This document shows positions 1 through 9,200 of a stretch of 64,000 nucleotides of DNA, piece by piece. Origin of the DNA: Bacillus sp. ISL-37 (lineage in GTDB: Bacteria; Bacillota; Bacilli; Bacillales; Cytobacillaceae). The notes below the pieces were generated by a model. That model saw only the letters and a program-made list of their open reading frames with translations, was not told the origin of the DNA and searched no databases. The number at the start of each line of letters is the position of its first letter. Within the stretch, counting starts at the first letter, position 1. A program made the position numbers and the translations under genes. Location: contig NZ_JAGGQL010000008.1 in the NCBI RefSeq assembly GCF_018613315.1, positions 1-64,000 of the forward strand, given 5' to 3'.

Positions 1-140
1 TTTCCGCTTCAAACCTGTCACTATTCCAAGCTTTTCTGCTTCGTGCCTCATAATACGAGCTTTATTTTGAGAGCTTAAGGTGCTTTAAGCTTAAACTAGT
101 CTGAGCCTGAATTAAACTATCCGTTTGACAAGCCAAATCA
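1..140. repeat. Decayed 52-bp-type (CCTGTC/TTGACA) repeats
   Basis: A CCTGTC motif at 14 is followed by AGCTTTTC. A degenerate CCTCATAATACG with TTTTGAGAGCTT and a later GCCTGAATTAA with TTTGACAAGC look like eroded units of the intact array at 19.9 kb. The array may continue to the left of the window. Confidence 0.5.
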
Positions 141-154
141 CCATGAATCTACAA

Positions 155-187
155 TAAAAAATCCGCCCATTTCCGGGCGGATTTTTT
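155..187 (-). terminator. Intrinsic terminator after the 97-aa gene
   Basis: The stem ATCCGCCC/GGGCGGAT has a short loop and flanking A/T tracts, and it directly abuts the stop codon of the minus-strand gene. Confidence 0.85.
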
Positions 188-480
188 CAGTCTTCTTCAG
201 GATAGTTCACGTATTTGTCTGGTTCTTGCCTGATTTGGTCAAGCATGACTTCAATCAGGTCGCGTGGGAAACGGTATTCTTTAGAATTACCTTCCTGCAC
301 GACAGTGACATAATACATTAGTGCGTCCCGTTTTAATTCTTTTGATTCAACATTATGTTCTTCGGCAAGAATTTGATCAAATAACTGTGTAGTTTCTTGA
401 GCTGCTGTATCTTCTGGCCGAGCGTCGCTGACAATTTTGATTGTAAGCCAATTATAAATTGCATCTTGGAGTGATTTCAT
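187..480 (-). CDS. Conserved uncharacterised 97-aa protein
   Basis: I do not recognise a named family. The protein is small, soluble and acidic, with helical character, no membrane segment and no cysteines. An AGGAG ribosome site precedes the ATG. It is the last gene of a minus-strand run typA-ylaH-this gene and ends in a strong terminator, so it is probably cotranscribed with them. It is not YlaI or YlaN, which lie near typA in B. subtilis, because the sequences differ. The coding call is secure; the function is unknown. Confidence 0.8.
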   Translation of the reverse strand: MKSLQDAIYNWLTIKIVSDARPEDTAAQETTQLFDQILAEEHNVESKELKRDALMYYVTVVQEGNSKEYRFPRDLIEVMLDQIRQEPDKYVNYPEED

Positions 481-491
481 ATCGCCAACTC

Positions 492-806
492 CTATTTGAC
501 ATTTGCTTCTGCTTTTTTATGCTGTCGCAGCCTGAGCTTATAGATGATCAGGATGAGTGCAGCGACCACAAGTCCTTCCGTGATGGGAAGGAAAATAGCA
601 AGGAAGGTAAGGACTGTAGAGCCAAGCAATAGAAAAGCATAGATGATGATACTTTTCAGCAACGGCAGCTTCTGAGCAAATCCAAGCTTATAAACAAGGA
701 TGCTCAATGCGGCAATCGTTAGATATAGCATCCACATGCCAACCGTCGGGTTCTCATCTACCCTGAATAATGCTGCAAAAAATGATAATCTCTGGCTTAC
801 ATCCAT
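492..806 (-). CDS. ylaH: YlaH-like membrane protein
   Basis: This 104-aa protein has about three hydrophobic segments (roughly residues 24-42, 50-70 and 72-92) and a basic C-terminal tail, so it should sit in the cytoplasmic membrane. Its position immediately after typA matches ylaH of B. subtilis, and the size fits. The start has an AGGGGGAAG ribosome site. No catalytic motif is visible. Cotranscription with typA (about 20 bp upstream) is likely. The name rests on size, topology and synteny. Confidence 0.8.
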   Translation of the reverse strand: MDVSQRLSFFAALFRVDENPTVGMWMLYLTIAALSILVYKLGFAQKLPLLKSIIIYAFLLLGSTVLTFLAIFLPITEGLVVAALILIIYKLRLRQHKKAEANVK

Positions 807-825
807 ACTTCTTCCCCCTACTTAA

Positions 826-2661
826 TTAAGCTTCAGCGAATTTTTTCTTTTTCGCCTGTCTTTCACGCTCATTCTTATCAAGAATCTTTTTACGGAGTCT
901 GATTGATTCTGGAGTTACTTCACAATACTCGTCATCGTTCAAGTATTCTAAAGATTCTTCCAGAGTCATGATTCTTGGCTTCTTGATGACAGATGTCTGG
1001 TCCTTATTAGCAGAACGAATATTAGTTGCTGCCTTCACCTTCGTGATATTTACAGTAATATCATTTTCACGAGTGTGCTCACCAACAATCATGCCCTCAT
1101 AAATTTCAGTTCCTGGCTCAACGAAAATCGTTCCGCGGTCTTCTACCTGCATGATACCATAAGTAGATGCCTTTCCTGATTCCATTGATACTAGAACACC
1201 TTGACGGCGTCCGCCTACCTGGCCTTGAAGCATTGGCTGGTAGCTGTCGAATGTATGGTTAATGATACCATAACCGCGAGTCAATGTTAAAAATTCTGTT
1301 GTGTATCCGATCAGTCCGCGTGCCGGTACATTGAAAATCAATCGAACCTGTCCGCTTCCGTTGTTGATCATATCGAGCATTTCGCCTTTACGTGCACCGA
1401 TTGATTCCATGATGGAACCAGTGTGTTCTTCAGGAACATCGATTTGAACGCGTTCTACCGGCTCACTTCTTACGCCATCAATTACTCGTACGATAACTTC
1501 AGGCTTTGATACTTGAAGTTCATAACCTTCACGGCGCATGTTTTCGATCAGGATAGACAGGTGCAATTCTCCACGGCCTGAAACGATCCATTCATCAGGT
1601 GAGTCCGTATTGTCTACTCTAAGACTAACGTCCGTTTGCAGCTGAGCGCGAAGTCTTTCTTCGATTTTCCTGGCAGTAAGGTATTTACCCTCACGGCCTG
1701 CGAATGGACTGTTGTTGACTAGGAATGTCATTTGAAGCGTAGGCTCATCGATTCGCAAAACCGGAAGTGGATCCTGGTTGTCGAATGGACATACAGTTTC
1801 ACCAACATTGATGTCTTCCATTCCGGATACTGCAATTAGATCACCAGCATTGGCTTCCTGAATTTCCTGGCGTTTCAGACCGAAGAAACCAAAAATCTTT
1901 GTTACACGGAATTGTTTTACAGAACCGTCAAGCTTCATAAGTGCTACCTGTTGGCCAACCTTCATTGTACCGCGGAATACACGGCCTATTCCGATTCTGC
2001 CCACATAGTCGTTGTAATCAAGAAGGGCAACCTGGAATTGAAGAGGCTCTTCACGGTTATCAACAGGTGCAGGGATGTGGTCAATGATTGACTCGTATAA
2101 TGACTGCATGTTTTCATCCTGTTTTTCAGGGTCCATACTTGCTGTTCCGTTGATTGCAGAAGCATAAACAACTGGGAATTCAAGCTGGTCCTCATCTGCA
2201 CCTAGTTCGATGAACAAGTCAATGACTTCATCAACAACCTCAGCAGGACGAGCAAAGTCACGGTCAATCTTATTCACTACCACAATTGGTGTTAAATGCT
2301 GTTCAAGTGCTTTCTTCAAAACAAAACGTGTTTGCGGCATGCAGCCTTCATACGCATCGACAACAAGCAATACGCCGTCAACCATTTTCATGATACGCTC
2401 AACCTCGCCGCCAAAGTCAGCGTGTCCTGGAGTATCAAGAATGTTAATACGTGTATCTTTATAGGAAATAGCTGTATTTTTCGCGAGGATCGTAATTCCT
2501 CGTTCTCTTTCCAAATCGTTTGAATCCATTGCACGCTCTTCCACATGCTCATTTATACGGAATGTGCCTGATTGCTTTAGAAGCTGGTCGACCAATGTCG
2601 TTTTACCGTGGTCAACGTGGGCAATGATCGCTATATTTCTAATATCTTCTCTTAATTTCAA
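826..2661 (-). CDS. typA: Ribosome-associated GTPase TypA/BipA
   Basis: TypA/BipA is a translational GTPase of the EF-G/EF-4 class that acts on the ribosome, especially in ribosome assembly and stress growth. The G domain shows G1 AHVDHGKTT (about 14-22), the ERERGITI switch, [11 protein letters not shown] and NKIDRD; the C-terminal half carries the domain V and BipA-specific regions ending in a lysine-rich tail. I choose the TTG at 2661, giving 611 aa and the usual [18 protein letters not shown]-terminus with an AGGGTGA ribosome site, rather than the GTG three codons upstream. It is followed by ylaH and the 97-aa gene. Confidence 0.97.
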   Translation of the reverse strand: MKLREDIRNIAIIAHVDHGKTTLVDQLLKQSGTFRINEHVEERAMDSNDLERERGITILAKNTAISYKDTRINILDTPGHADFGGEVERIMKMVDGVLLVVDAYEGCMPQTRFVLKKALEQHLTPIVVVNKIDRDFARPAEVVDEVIDLFIELGADEDQLEFPVVYASAINGTASMDPEKQDENMQSLYESIIDHIPAPVDNREEPLQFQVALLDYNDYVGRIGIGRVFRGTMKVGQQVALMKLDGSVKQFRVTKIFGFFGLKRQEIQEANAGDLIAVSGMEDINVGETVCPFDNQDPLPVLRIDEPTLQMTFLVNNSPFAGREGKYLTARKIEERLRAQLQTDVSLRVDNTDSPDEWIVSGRGELHLSILIENMRREGYELQVSKPEVIVRVIDGVRSEPVERVQIDVPEEHTGSIMESIGARKGEMLDMINNGSGQVRLIFNVPARGLIGYTTEFLTLTRGYGIINHTFDSYQPMLQGQVGGRRQGVLVSMESGKASTYGIMQVEDRGTIFVEPGTEIYEGMIVGEHTRENDITVNITKVKAATNIRSANKDQTSVIKKPRIMTLEESLEYLNDDEYCEVTPESIRLRKKILDKNERERQAKKKKFAEA

Positions 2662-2813
2662 AAAAGTCACCCTGCCTTTAATATCATAATTTATCTATTG
2701 GCTTTTTACACAACTTACATATTATAACACAATAAGAGTGGAAACCTATAGGCATTTTAATGTACAATTAAATATATTATTATTTGCACCAAATGTCGAA
2801 TGGGGGATTCACC

Positions 2814-2999
2814 TTGACTCAGATAAAATGGCCATTATTATTTTTCGCATTTGCAGCAGCTTCATGCATGATTGGTATTGGAATCGCCATTGGCGAAAGA
2901 AGTGTTGCCGGTACGTTCGCATGTATAATCGCATTGGTTTTCGTAATGGGATTCGGTTTTAAGAAAAAAAAGAAGATGAGAGAAGCTGGAGAGCTTTAA
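2814..2999 (+). CDS. ylaF: YlaF-like small membrane protein (DUF5325 type)
   Basis: This 61-aa protein has two hydrophobic helices, a short RS turn and a KKKKK cytoplasmic tail. The N-terminus IKWPLLFFAFAA resembles B. subtilis YlaF, and the position divergent to typA agrees. The TTG at 2814 follows GGGGG with 7-nt spacing and is preferred over the in-frame ATG at 2784, which would put the ribosome site inside the gene. The function is unknown. Confidence 0.85.
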   Translation: MTQIKWPLLFFAFAAASCMIGIGIAIGERSVAGTFACIIALVFVMGFGFKKKKKMREAGEL

Positions 3000-3052
3000 T
3001 TCAATTAAAGTGCAAGTGTTTTGATCAACCACTAGCAGGTACAATTAAATAA

Positions 3053-3083
3053 TAAAACCGGCTGGATTTCATTTCAGCCGGTC
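3053..3083. terminator. Bidirectional terminator between ylaF and a GNAT gene
   Basis: The stem ACCGGCTG/CAGCCGGT lies between convergent genes. The minus-strand side is followed by TTTTATT. Confidence 0.75.
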
Positions 3084-3543
3084 ATTCGAGGGGGCGGACC
3101 ATGATCAAATAGGTTTCGCCCTTATTTTCTTCTGTTTTGAATTGTTCAAAGCCACAGTCTGTAAGGAAGTTGGACCACTCGTATTCATCGATTGGAACAG
3201 CGGCAAAAAGTGCCTTTTGCCCATTCAGTTTAAATTCGTCTGAGAGATGGTTCATAATCGCTGATGCGATTCCTTGCCGTCTTTCCTCCGCTTTTACCAA
3301 TATTGTACCAAGCCATGGCTTTTGGTTGGAAGGGGCGGGTTCCACATGAAAAGAAATTGCCACAGGCCTTCCTGTCGTTTCCCAAGCTCTCCATTCGCCA
3401 GACAAGCCATCATATTGCTCCATGTATTCTTCTATGGACAAACCCTGCAACTCATTTTCACTCCACTTAGAACTCGAAGATATAAGATCCTCAAAAAACG
3501 GCAGATCTGAGCTTTTAAACTGCCGCCAAGTTAAAATTACCAT
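3082..3543 (-). CDS. GNAT-family N-acetyltransferase
   Basis: This 153-aa protein has the GNAT acetyl-CoA signature around residues 80-100, where VKAEERRQGIASAIM matches the R/Q-x-x-G-x-G/A pyrophosphate loop. It would transfer an acetyl group from acetyl-CoA to an unknown amine. The start ATG overlaps the last codons of yktC upstream, so the two are probably translationally coupled. The substrate cannot be predicted. Confidence 0.85.
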   Translation of the reverse strand: MVILTWRQFKSSDLPFFEDLISSSSKWSENELQGLSIEEYMEQYDGLSGEWRAWETTGRPVAISFHVEPAPSNQKPWLGTILVKAEERRQGIASAIMNHLSDEFKLNGQKALFAAVPIDEYEWSNFLTDCGFEQFKTEENKGETYLIMVRPLE

Positions 3544-4340
3544 TTTCCATCCTTAAGATAATTCTTCAGGATATCACCGTGCAGGCCAGGCTTTGAAACA
3601 AATAAGGAATTCTGCTGGAGCATATCCAGCTCTTCTCCCCGCAGGTCAGTAGTTACTCCACCAAGTTCCTTTATTATGATGATGCCAGCGGCAATATCCC
3701 ATGGTGCAAGTCTTGGGGTCAGATAAGCATCGATTCTCCCCGTTGCGACATATACCATCTCCATGGCCGCAGAACCATAGGAACGAGTCCCTCTAACGTC
3801 TTTCACAAGGGGTATAAGCAATTCGTGATCTATCCGTTTATTAGGAGCTACCCAGACTGCATTGAGAGCAATAACTGCTTCACTCACCTGTGCTTCTGTT
3901 AGTTTCGGAATAGATTTTTCGTTTAAATAAGCTCCTTGGCCTTTTACACAATGATAGAGTTCATCATGGACGACATCATAGATAAGACCAATCATTCCTT
4001 CCCCATCAACATAAATGCCGATTGAAATGGCGAAATTCCGCTGTTGGTGGACAAAGTTCATGGTTCCATCGATTGGATCGATAATCCACACGACCCCTGT
4101 TAAAGATTTCACTTCATCTCCATACCCTTCCTCACCCATGATTCGATGATCCGGAAAAGTACCTTTGATTTTCTCGATAAAATATTGCTCTGTCTCTTTA
4201 TCTATATCTGTAACCAGGTCATTAGGATTGGATTTTGAAGTAACATTTAAAGTCTTTGGAAAAGAAGCCCTGATATTTTCACCCGCCTCTTTGACCCAGC
4301 TTTTCGCGTATGTATAAATTTCTTTTAGATTATATTCCAT
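3537..4340 (-). CDS. yktC: Inositol-1-monophosphatase family phosphatase YktC
   Basis: This 267-aa Mg-dependent, Li-sensitive-type phosphatase of the IMPase/FBPase superfamily hydrolyses inositol monophosphate and probably related sugar phosphates in the cytoplasm. Metal-binding motifs are GEEGYGDE (about 70), IDPIDGTMNFVH (about 87-98) and WDIAAGIII (about 214). Flanking by ykzI and the yktAB genes matches B. subtilis yktC. A GGGGG ribosome site precedes the ATG. Confidence 0.93.
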   Translation of the reverse strand: MEYNLKEIYTYAKSWVKEAGENIRASFPKTLNVTSKSNPNDLVTDIDKETEQYFIEKIKGTFPDHRIMGEEGYGDEVKSLTGVVWIIDPIDGTMNFVHQQRNFAISIGIYVDGEGMIGLIYDVVHDELYHCVKGQGAYLNEKSIPKLTEAQVSEAVIALNAVWVAPNKRIDHELLIPLVKDVRGTRSYGSAAMEMVYVATGRIDAYLTPRLAPWDIAAGIIIIKELGGVTTDLRGEELDMLQQNSLFVSKPGLHGDILKNYLKDGKW

Positions 4341-4521
4341 TCAGCTTTCCCCCGTTTCATATATTTTTACCTTCACTCAAGCTTTTGGAATCTATATTAT
4401 CGGATTAGCTTCGTTTTCATCAAGTATTAGGATTCCCCTTGTCATCTCCATAACATGCAAAACTCCTTAGGAAGTTAATGACCATATAGAAGCTTGTCAA
4501 ACCATTTATCATTCGGACATA

Positions 4522-4554
4522 AGAAACGAACTCCATCAACTTTACAGGAGTTCG
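4522..4554 (-). terminator. Probable terminator after ykzI
   Basis: The stem CGAACTCC/GGAGTTCG with a 12-nt loop is followed on the minus strand by TTTCTT, just downstream of ykzI. Confidence 0.55.
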
Positions 4555-4634
4555 TCAAGTGTATCGGTTGCTGCAGTTTTCCATTATTCTCACCATCATA
4601 TAATACCTTATTCTTTCGTAAAACTTTATAGCTA

Positions 4635-4829
4635 TTATAGAGCTTTTAAACGTAATAATTCTTGTCGAATTCGTTCGAGTTTTTGTTTACATTCTTTCAT
4701 TTTCGATTTATCAGCATCTGTCATTGCATCAAAAAGGGTGGCTAATTCATAATCCATCTCCAAACGTAGTACAGCTGTTCTCTGGAGCTCACCATTTTTC
4801 TTCCTTGTTGAATTTATAAGTTGCTTCAT
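4635..4829 (-). CDS. ykzI: YkzI-like small protein
   Basis: This 64-aa protein is charged, strongly helical and leucine/lysine-rich, and may form a coiled coil. The ATG at 4829 is preceded by GAGGAG with 9-nt spacing. The longer frame reaching 4922 lacks such a site. Its location between yktB and yktC matches ykzI in B. subtilis, and the size is similar. No function is known. Confidence 0.75.
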   Translation of the reverse strand: MKQLINSTRKKNGELQRTAVLRLEMDYELATLFDAMTDADKSKMKECKQKLERIRQELLRLKAL

Positions 4830-4994
4830 TAATTTACACTCCTCTATTAATTTCTGTTTTTTATTATTGTATGAATTTCCATTTGGCTGTGGTACAAATT
4901 TGTGCGTATACCTAGGACTCAAAAAATGCCTGTCGCTTCTTTTTTTATAAAGATTTTGCTACAATATTTGACAAAGTACTAGGAGGTTTTTATA

Positions 4995-5615
4995 TTGTCA
5001 TTTTCAGGATTTGAACAAGCAGACTTCGATGTTTTTAAAATAGACGGTCTCGACGAAAGAATGGATGCCTTAAAATCCCAGATCCGCCCTAAGCTGGAAG
5101 AGCTCGGCCAGCACTTCGCTCCCACCCTTTCAAGCATTGCCGGTGATGAGATGCATTACCATGTTGCAAAACATGCCCGGAGAACGAAGAATCCGCCTAA
5201 AGACACGTGGGTAGCTTTCGCCAGTAATCCAAGAGGCTATAAGATGCTGCCTCATTTCCAGATTGGTTTGTGGGAAACCCATGTTTTTATCTGGTTTGCT
5301 GTCATTTACGAAGCACCTGATAAAGAATCGATTGGTAAGAAACTTGAAGCGAACATCGATTCAATCTTCACCCGTACTCCAAAGGATTTCTATTGGTCAA
5401 TCAATCATATGAAGCCTGAAGCCACTATTCACAGTGAGCTTTCCAAGGAAGAGCTTCTTTCCATGTTCAAGCGTCTGCAAACAGTGAAAAAGGCTGAAAT
5501 CCTTTGCGGCCTGAACATTCCTCGCGAGGAAGCCGCCAAACTAAGTGGTGATGAAATGCTTTCCAAAATTGAGTTTGTATTTAAAGAAATATTACCCCTA
5601 TATAAATTGGCATAA
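4995..5615 (+). CDS. yktB: YktB-like DUF1054 protein
   Basis: This 206-aa soluble protein of the UPF0637/DUF1054 family has a perfect AGGAGG ribosome site before a TTG start. The region around residues 50-110 (conserved H and W residues, THVFIWFAV) is typical of YktB as I recall it. The biochemical function is unknown. Synteny with ykzI, yktA and speA supports the name. Confidence 0.9.
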   Translation: MSFSGFEQADFDVFKIDGLDERMDALKSQIRPKLEELGQHFAPTLSSIAGDEMHYHVAKHARRTKNPPKDTWVAFASNPRGYKMLPHFQIGLWETHVFIWFAVIYEAPDKESIGKKLEANIDSIFTRTPKDFYWSINHMKPEATIHSELSKEELLSMFKRLQTVKKAEILCGLNIPREEAAKLSGDEMLSKIEFVFKEILPLYKLA

Positions 5616-5737
5616 ACCATGAAATGCGTAGGCGACCGCCCATTTTCGACAATTGCTAAGCAACCTGACAGCGAACTCGCTCGATGATCTCACTGCCTGG
5701 GTCGAAACCTCACGCGTTCCGAAGAAAATCATAAATA
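5616..5737. other. GC-rich structured spacer after yktB
   Basis: No open frame is seen. The segment holds partly complementary ends (GCGTAGGCGACC with GGTCGAAACCTCACGCG) and several short inverted repeats. It may be a dispersed repeat, but only one copy lies in this window. Confidence 0.3.
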
Positions 5738-5766
5738 AAGAGCCCATTTCCATGGGCTCTTCCTTA
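5738..5766. terminator. Bidirectional terminator between yktB and yktA
   Basis: The stem AAGAGCCCAT/ATGGGCTCTT lies between convergent genes. The minus-strand side is followed by TTTATTTAT. Confidence 0.8.
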
Positions 5767-5770
5767 TAAC

Positions 5771-6058
5771 TTAGTTTTTTCTTTTTTGAACCACTTTGAT
5801 CTTTTCACCAGTTCCTGTCTCTTTTATCCCTTTTACTGCCTGATATGGTACGTAGCCGCTTACTTCTTCAAATTCATTGAAAAGTGTTTTTTCCTGGGCT
5901 TTTCCTGGTACGATTTCTTTAAAACGCCTGTAAGCGTTAAGCAATGAATCCCGATCGATCCCTTTTTCATATGCTTTTTCAATACATTCGTAAAAGTGGA
6001 TGACATCAACAATTTCATCTGTGGACCATGTGTAGTCAATTGGATATTGGTATTCCAT
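5771..6058 (-). CDS. yktA: YktA, UPF0223 family
   Basis: This 95-aa protein begins MEYQYPIDY-WSTDEI, the characteristic N-terminus of B. subtilis YktA (UPF0223). It is cytosolic, with no known activity. An AGGTG ribosome site precedes the ATG. The gene is convergent with yktB. Confidence 0.92.
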   Translation of the reverse strand: MEYQYPIDYTWSTDEIVDVIHFYECIEKAYEKGIDRDSLLNAYRRFKEIVPGKAQEKTLFNEFEEVSGYVPYQAVKGIKETGTGEKIKVVQKRKN

Positions 6059-6169
6059 TATTTCACCTGCTTTTTGTGCAATGACAGGAACCTTCTGCTC
6101 CAGTGCATTCCTTGTATATGTTAATCGATTTTACCGTTATTTAATTTAGAGCGCAAGGAAATCGCAGGT

Positions 6170-7129
6170 TCATCTTCCCCATTTCGTTCTTATTTCTTCA
6201 GCTTCGTTGATCATTCTGGCAAATAGCTCAGCTACTGTAGGAGAATCCTTAATTATTCCCATCACCTGGCCTGCCCATCCGAACCCATTTTCATCATCAC
6301 CTTCATAGATATACTTACGGTTTGCTTTTCCGCTGATCAGCTCTTTTAATTCTTCATAACCCCCGCCTTGTTTCTCAATTTCGAGGATCTTTTGCGTCAA
6401 TGGGTTGGCAACCGCTCTTGCTGGCATCCCGAGGGATCTTTTTATTACAGTAGTATCATTTTCGGTACCTTCAACAAGCTTTTGCTTGTACAACTCATTC
6501 GCATGGACGCATTCTTGAGTAGCGATGAAGCGGGTTCCCATTTCAATGCCCTGAGCCCCAAGACCCAATGCCGCCATTAGTCCTCGGCCATCTCCAATTC
6601 CTCCCGAAGCGATTACAGGTATGTTGACTGCATCAACAACCGATGGAATGAGCACCATCGTTCCGATATCGCTCTTTCCTAGATGTCCGCCACCTTCCTG
6701 GCCGACAACCATGACTGCGTCCGCTCCCAACTCCTCTGCTTTCTGCGCCTGCCTTTTCGCAGCAACAAGAACAAGCTTTTTAACATTTGTTCCTTTTAGC
6801 TGTTCAAAAATTGATGACGGGTTTCCACCCGTCATAGAAATAACAGGAACTTCTTCTTCAATCGCTACATCCAGATAATGCGAAAACGGCCTGCCATGCT
6901 GACCAATCGCAAAATTGACTCCGAACGGCTTGTCAGTCAACTTTCTCACTTTATGAATTTCATTCCTTAACGAGTCAGGATCAGGAAGGGACATTGCCGT
7001 TATCTGACCTAATCCCCCTGCATTCGATACAGCTGCGGCCAATTCTGAATAAGCCAGATAAGCAAGACCTCCCTGGACAATTGGATATTGTATACCTAAT
7101 AGGTCCGTTACATCAGTATTCCAGTTCAT
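6170..7129 (-). CDS. Nitronate monooxygenase / FabK-like flavoprotein
   Basis: This 319-aa TIM-barrel FMN protein belongs to the 2-nitropropane dioxygenase family, which oxidises nitronates; the same fold includes enoyl-ACP reductase FabK. Visible motifs are the N-terminal YPIVQGGLAYLA, a GGGHLG loop (about 150), IPVIASGGIGDG and GAQGIEMGTRF, which form the FMN phosphate site. I start at 7129 because GGGAGAGAG lies just upstream; the ATG at 7147 would precede that site. It sits between yktA and the divergent speA. Substrate choice is not resolved. Confidence 0.88.
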   Translation of the reverse strand: MNWNTDVTDLLGIQYPIVQGGLAYLAYSELAAAVSNAGGLGQITAMSLPDPDSLRNEIHKVRKLTDKPFGVNFAIGQHGRPFSHYLDVAIEEEVPVISMTGGNPSSIFEQLKGTNVKKLVLVAAKRQAQKAEELGADAVMVVGQEGGGHLGKSDIGTMVLIPSVVDAVNIPVIASGGIGDGRGLMAALGLGAQGIEMGTRFIATQECVHANELYKQKLVEGTENDTTVIKRSLGMPARAVANPLTQKILEIEKQGGGYEELKELISGKANRKYIYEGDDENGFGWAGQVMGIIKDSPTVAELFARMINEAEEIRTKWGR

Positions 7130-7237
7130 ATTCTCTCTCCCTCTCATGATTGTTTCGATATAACTTCTATTTTCACAGCTGTTTTTCCTGTTTCTTAAAT
7201 TTATTGATTAAGGACTTTATTGATATTCTGAAATTCT

Positions 7238-7265
7238 TTGCAAACACCTTGATTAGTGCTATAAT
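7238..7265 (+). promoter_or_regulatory. Putative sigma-A promoter of speA
   Basis: TTGCAA and TATAAT are separated by 16 bp, about 90 bp before the speA start. Confidence 0.6.
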
Positions 7266-7352
7266 GCATGTGTTTTATTTTTTTAAAAGCAAAACCTAAT
7301 CATAACCCTATAAATAAAGAAATCTAATACAATAAAGAGGTGTGATCATCAA

Positions 7353-8822
7353 TTGTCACAAAAAGAGACACCGTTGTTTACCAGCCTATTAAAACACGCA
7401 AAAAATAATCCGATTCAGTTCCATATTCCCGGTCATAAAAAAGGAAGCGGGATTGACCCGGAGTTCAGAGAATTCATTGGTGATAATGCACTTTCTATCG
7501 ATTTGATCAATATCGGGCCCCTTGATGACCTGCATTCTCCTAAAGGCATCATCAAACAGGCTCAGGAGCTGGCCGCTGAAGCATTTGGTGCTGATCATAC
7601 TTTCTTTTCAGTACAGGGAACAAGCGGCGCAATCATGACCATGATCATGACAGTCTGCGGACCTGGAGATAAGATCATCGTACCGAGAAACGTGCATAAA
7701 TCGATTATGTCCGCTATCGTTTTTTCCGGTGCCATTCCAATCTTCATCCACCCTGAGATAGATAAGAAGCTCGGAATTTCTCACGGAATCTCAACTGATT
7801 CAGTCGAGAAGGCGCTGGAACAGCATCCGGATGCAAAAGGCCTTCTTGTGATCAACCCAACCTATTTCGGCTTTGCAGCTGACCTGAAAAAAATTGTTGA
7901 GATAGCCCATTCTTACAGTGTCCCAGTTCTCGTGGATGAAGCCCATGGCGTGCATATCCACTTCCATGAAGACCTGCCGCTTTCAGCTATGCAAGCAGGC
8001 GCGGACATGGCAGCAACGAGCGTCCATAAGCTTGGAGGTTCAATGACGCAAAGCTCGATCCTGAATGTAAAAGAAGGTTTGGTATCGTCAAAGCGCGTTC
8101 AATCAATCATCAGCATGCTGACAACTACCTCTACTTCTTACCTCTTGCTCGCATCACTGGATACAGCGAGAAGAAGGCTTTCCATTGAAGGAAGAGAAAT
8201 CATTGATCGAACGATTAAATTAGCACAGTGGATCCGGGGTCAGGTTAATGCCATTGAGCATCTTTACTGTCCGGGAGAAGACTTACTTGGTACGAACGCT
8301 ACTTACGACTTTGATCCAACAAAAGTACTGATAAGCATAAAGGATTTAAATATCACAGGATACGAGGTCGAAAATTGGCTTCGGGAAAAATACAATATCG
8401 AAGTTGAACTTTCAGATTTGTATAATATCCTTTGCATCATTACCCCTGGAGACACTCAAAAGGAAGCTGAAATTCTAGTTCAGGCATTACGTGAACTTTC
8501 AAAAGAATTCCACCATCTTGCTGAGAAAGTGCATGCAGAAGTTATGCTTCCTGACATTCCGTTATTGGCGTTGACACCTCGGGATGCGTTCTACGCAGAT
8601 ACCGAAGTCGTACCTGTAGAGGAATCGGAAGGACGAATCATTGCAGAATTTGTTATGGTGTATCCACCTGGGATTCCAATTTTCATTCCAGGAGAAATCA
8701 TCACCGAAGAAAACCTTATATATATCAAGACCAATATGGAAGCCGGACTTCCAGTACAAGGCCCAGAAGATGATGAACTTAAATCATTCAGGGTAATCAA
8801 GGAACATAAAGCAATCAGATAA
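7353..8822 (+). CDS. speA: Arginine/lysine/ornithine decarboxylase SpeA
   Basis: This 489-aa PLP-dependent decarboxylase of the Orn/Lys/Arg family (fold III-like) is the likely biosynthetic arginine decarboxylase that makes agmatine for polyamine synthesis. The PLP lysine lies in SVHKLGGS (about residues 223-230), preceded by VDEAHGVHIHF. The start is TTG with AAAGAGGTG upstream. Its placement next to SR1P and the yktAB genes is as in B. subtilis. Lysine decarboxylase activity cannot be excluded from sequence alone. Confidence 0.92.
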   Translation: MSQKETPLFTSLLKHAKNNPIQFHIPGHKKGSGIDPEFREFIGDNALSIDLINIGPLDDLHSPKGIIKQAQELAAEAFGADHTFFSVQGTSGAIMTMIMTVCGPGDKIIVPRNVHKSIMSAIVFSGAIPIFIHPEIDKKLGISHGISTDSVEKALEQHPDAKGLLVINPTYFGFAADLKKIVEIAHSYSVPVLVDEAHGVHIHFHEDLPLSAMQAGADMAATSVHKLGGSMTQSSILNVKEGLVSSKRVQSIISMLTTTSTSYLLLASLDTARRRLSIEGREIIDRTIKLAQWIRGQVNAIEHLYCPGEDLLGTNATYDFDPTKVLISIKDLNITGYEVENWLREKYNIEVELSDLYNILCIITPGDTQKEAEILVQALRELSKEFHHLAEKVHAEVMLPDIPLLALTPRDAFYADTEVVPVEESEGRIIAEFVMVYPPGIPIFIPGEIITEENLIYIKTNMEAGLPVQGPEDDELKSFRVIKEHKAIR

Positions 8823-8826
8823 GAAA

Positions 8827-8940
8827 TGCGCAAGCGCCTTGTTCAGCCCCGACAAGCGCTGGAGGTCTGACCAGTGAAGTCGTTCTTTGACTTCATTGGG
8901 CAGACCGAAGCGACTTGAGGGGCTAGGCGCTGAAGCAAGA
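8827..8940. repeat. bcr-like hairpin repeat, copy R1
   Basis: Outer arms AAGCGCCTTGTTCAGCCCC and GGGGCTAGGCGC enclose an inner hairpin, TGAAGTC-gttctt-GACTTCA with flanking GGTCTG/CAGACC. It shares sequence with elements at 18.9 kb and 46.3 kb and lies between convergent speA and SR1. Confidence 0.8.
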
Positions 8941-8977
8941 CAAATCTCGATGTGAAAATTTTAACTTCCTTATCTTG

Positions 8978-9010
8978 TAAAAAAGAAGGGCATGCAGCAT
9001 GCATGCCCTT
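8978..9010 (-). terminator. SR1 intrinsic terminator
   Basis: The stem AAGGGCATGC/GCATGCCCTT with loop ATGCT is followed on the minus strand by CTTTTTT. Confidence 0.85.
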
Positions 9011-9020
9011 TTATCTATTC

Positions 9021-9143
9021 TTATCTTTCTTCTGCACCTTCATGGTCGCAGCAGTTGCATTTTTTTGAATATAATACCGTTACTTTCTCATCTTCGAAAT
9101 GGTCAATTGTTGCATTGCAAGTTTGACAAACGATTGTGCCCAT
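9021..9143 (-). CDS. sr1P: SR1P peptide
   Basis: This 40-aa peptide begins MGTIVCQTCNATIDHFEDEK and carries Cys6, Cys9 and a C-terminal CNCC cluster, all features of the SR1P family. In B. subtilis SR1P binds GapA and promotes RNase J1 association and activity; rnjA is also in this window. AAGGAG lies 7-8 nt before the ATG. The match in sequence, length and location makes the call firm. Confidence 0.93.
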   Translation of the reverse strand: MGTIVCQTCNATIDHFEDEKVTVLYSKKCNCCDHEGAEER

Positions 9144-9171
9144 ATTTTCAAACTCCTTTTCGTTTTGAATT

Positions 9172-9188
9172 TTGAAAGCGCTTTATCA
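9172..9188 (-). promoter_or_regulatory. cre-like element in the SR1 leader
   Basis: TTGAAAGCGCTTTATCA has the palindromic core AAAGCGCTTT expected for CcpA binding, but the right arm deviates from consensus. It lies just downstream of the predicted SR1 start, so it would act as a roadblock. Confidence 0.45.
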
Positions 9189-9200
9189 GTTTCTAATTAT

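Larger units (their letters stand above)
8978..9194 (-). ncRNA. sr1: SR1 dual-function small RNA
   Basis: The transcript runs from a predicted start near 9194 to the terminator and carries the SR1P frame. In B. subtilis SR1 lies between pdhD and speA, pairs with ahrC mRNA and encodes SR1P; the locus order here is the same. The RNA ends are inferred from the promoter and terminator. Base-pairing with ahrC cannot be judged here. Confidence 0.8.

Noticed and set aside
2210-2523. Plus-strand frames inside typA
   Set aside because: They are antisense shadows of a strongly conserved gene with no start signals.
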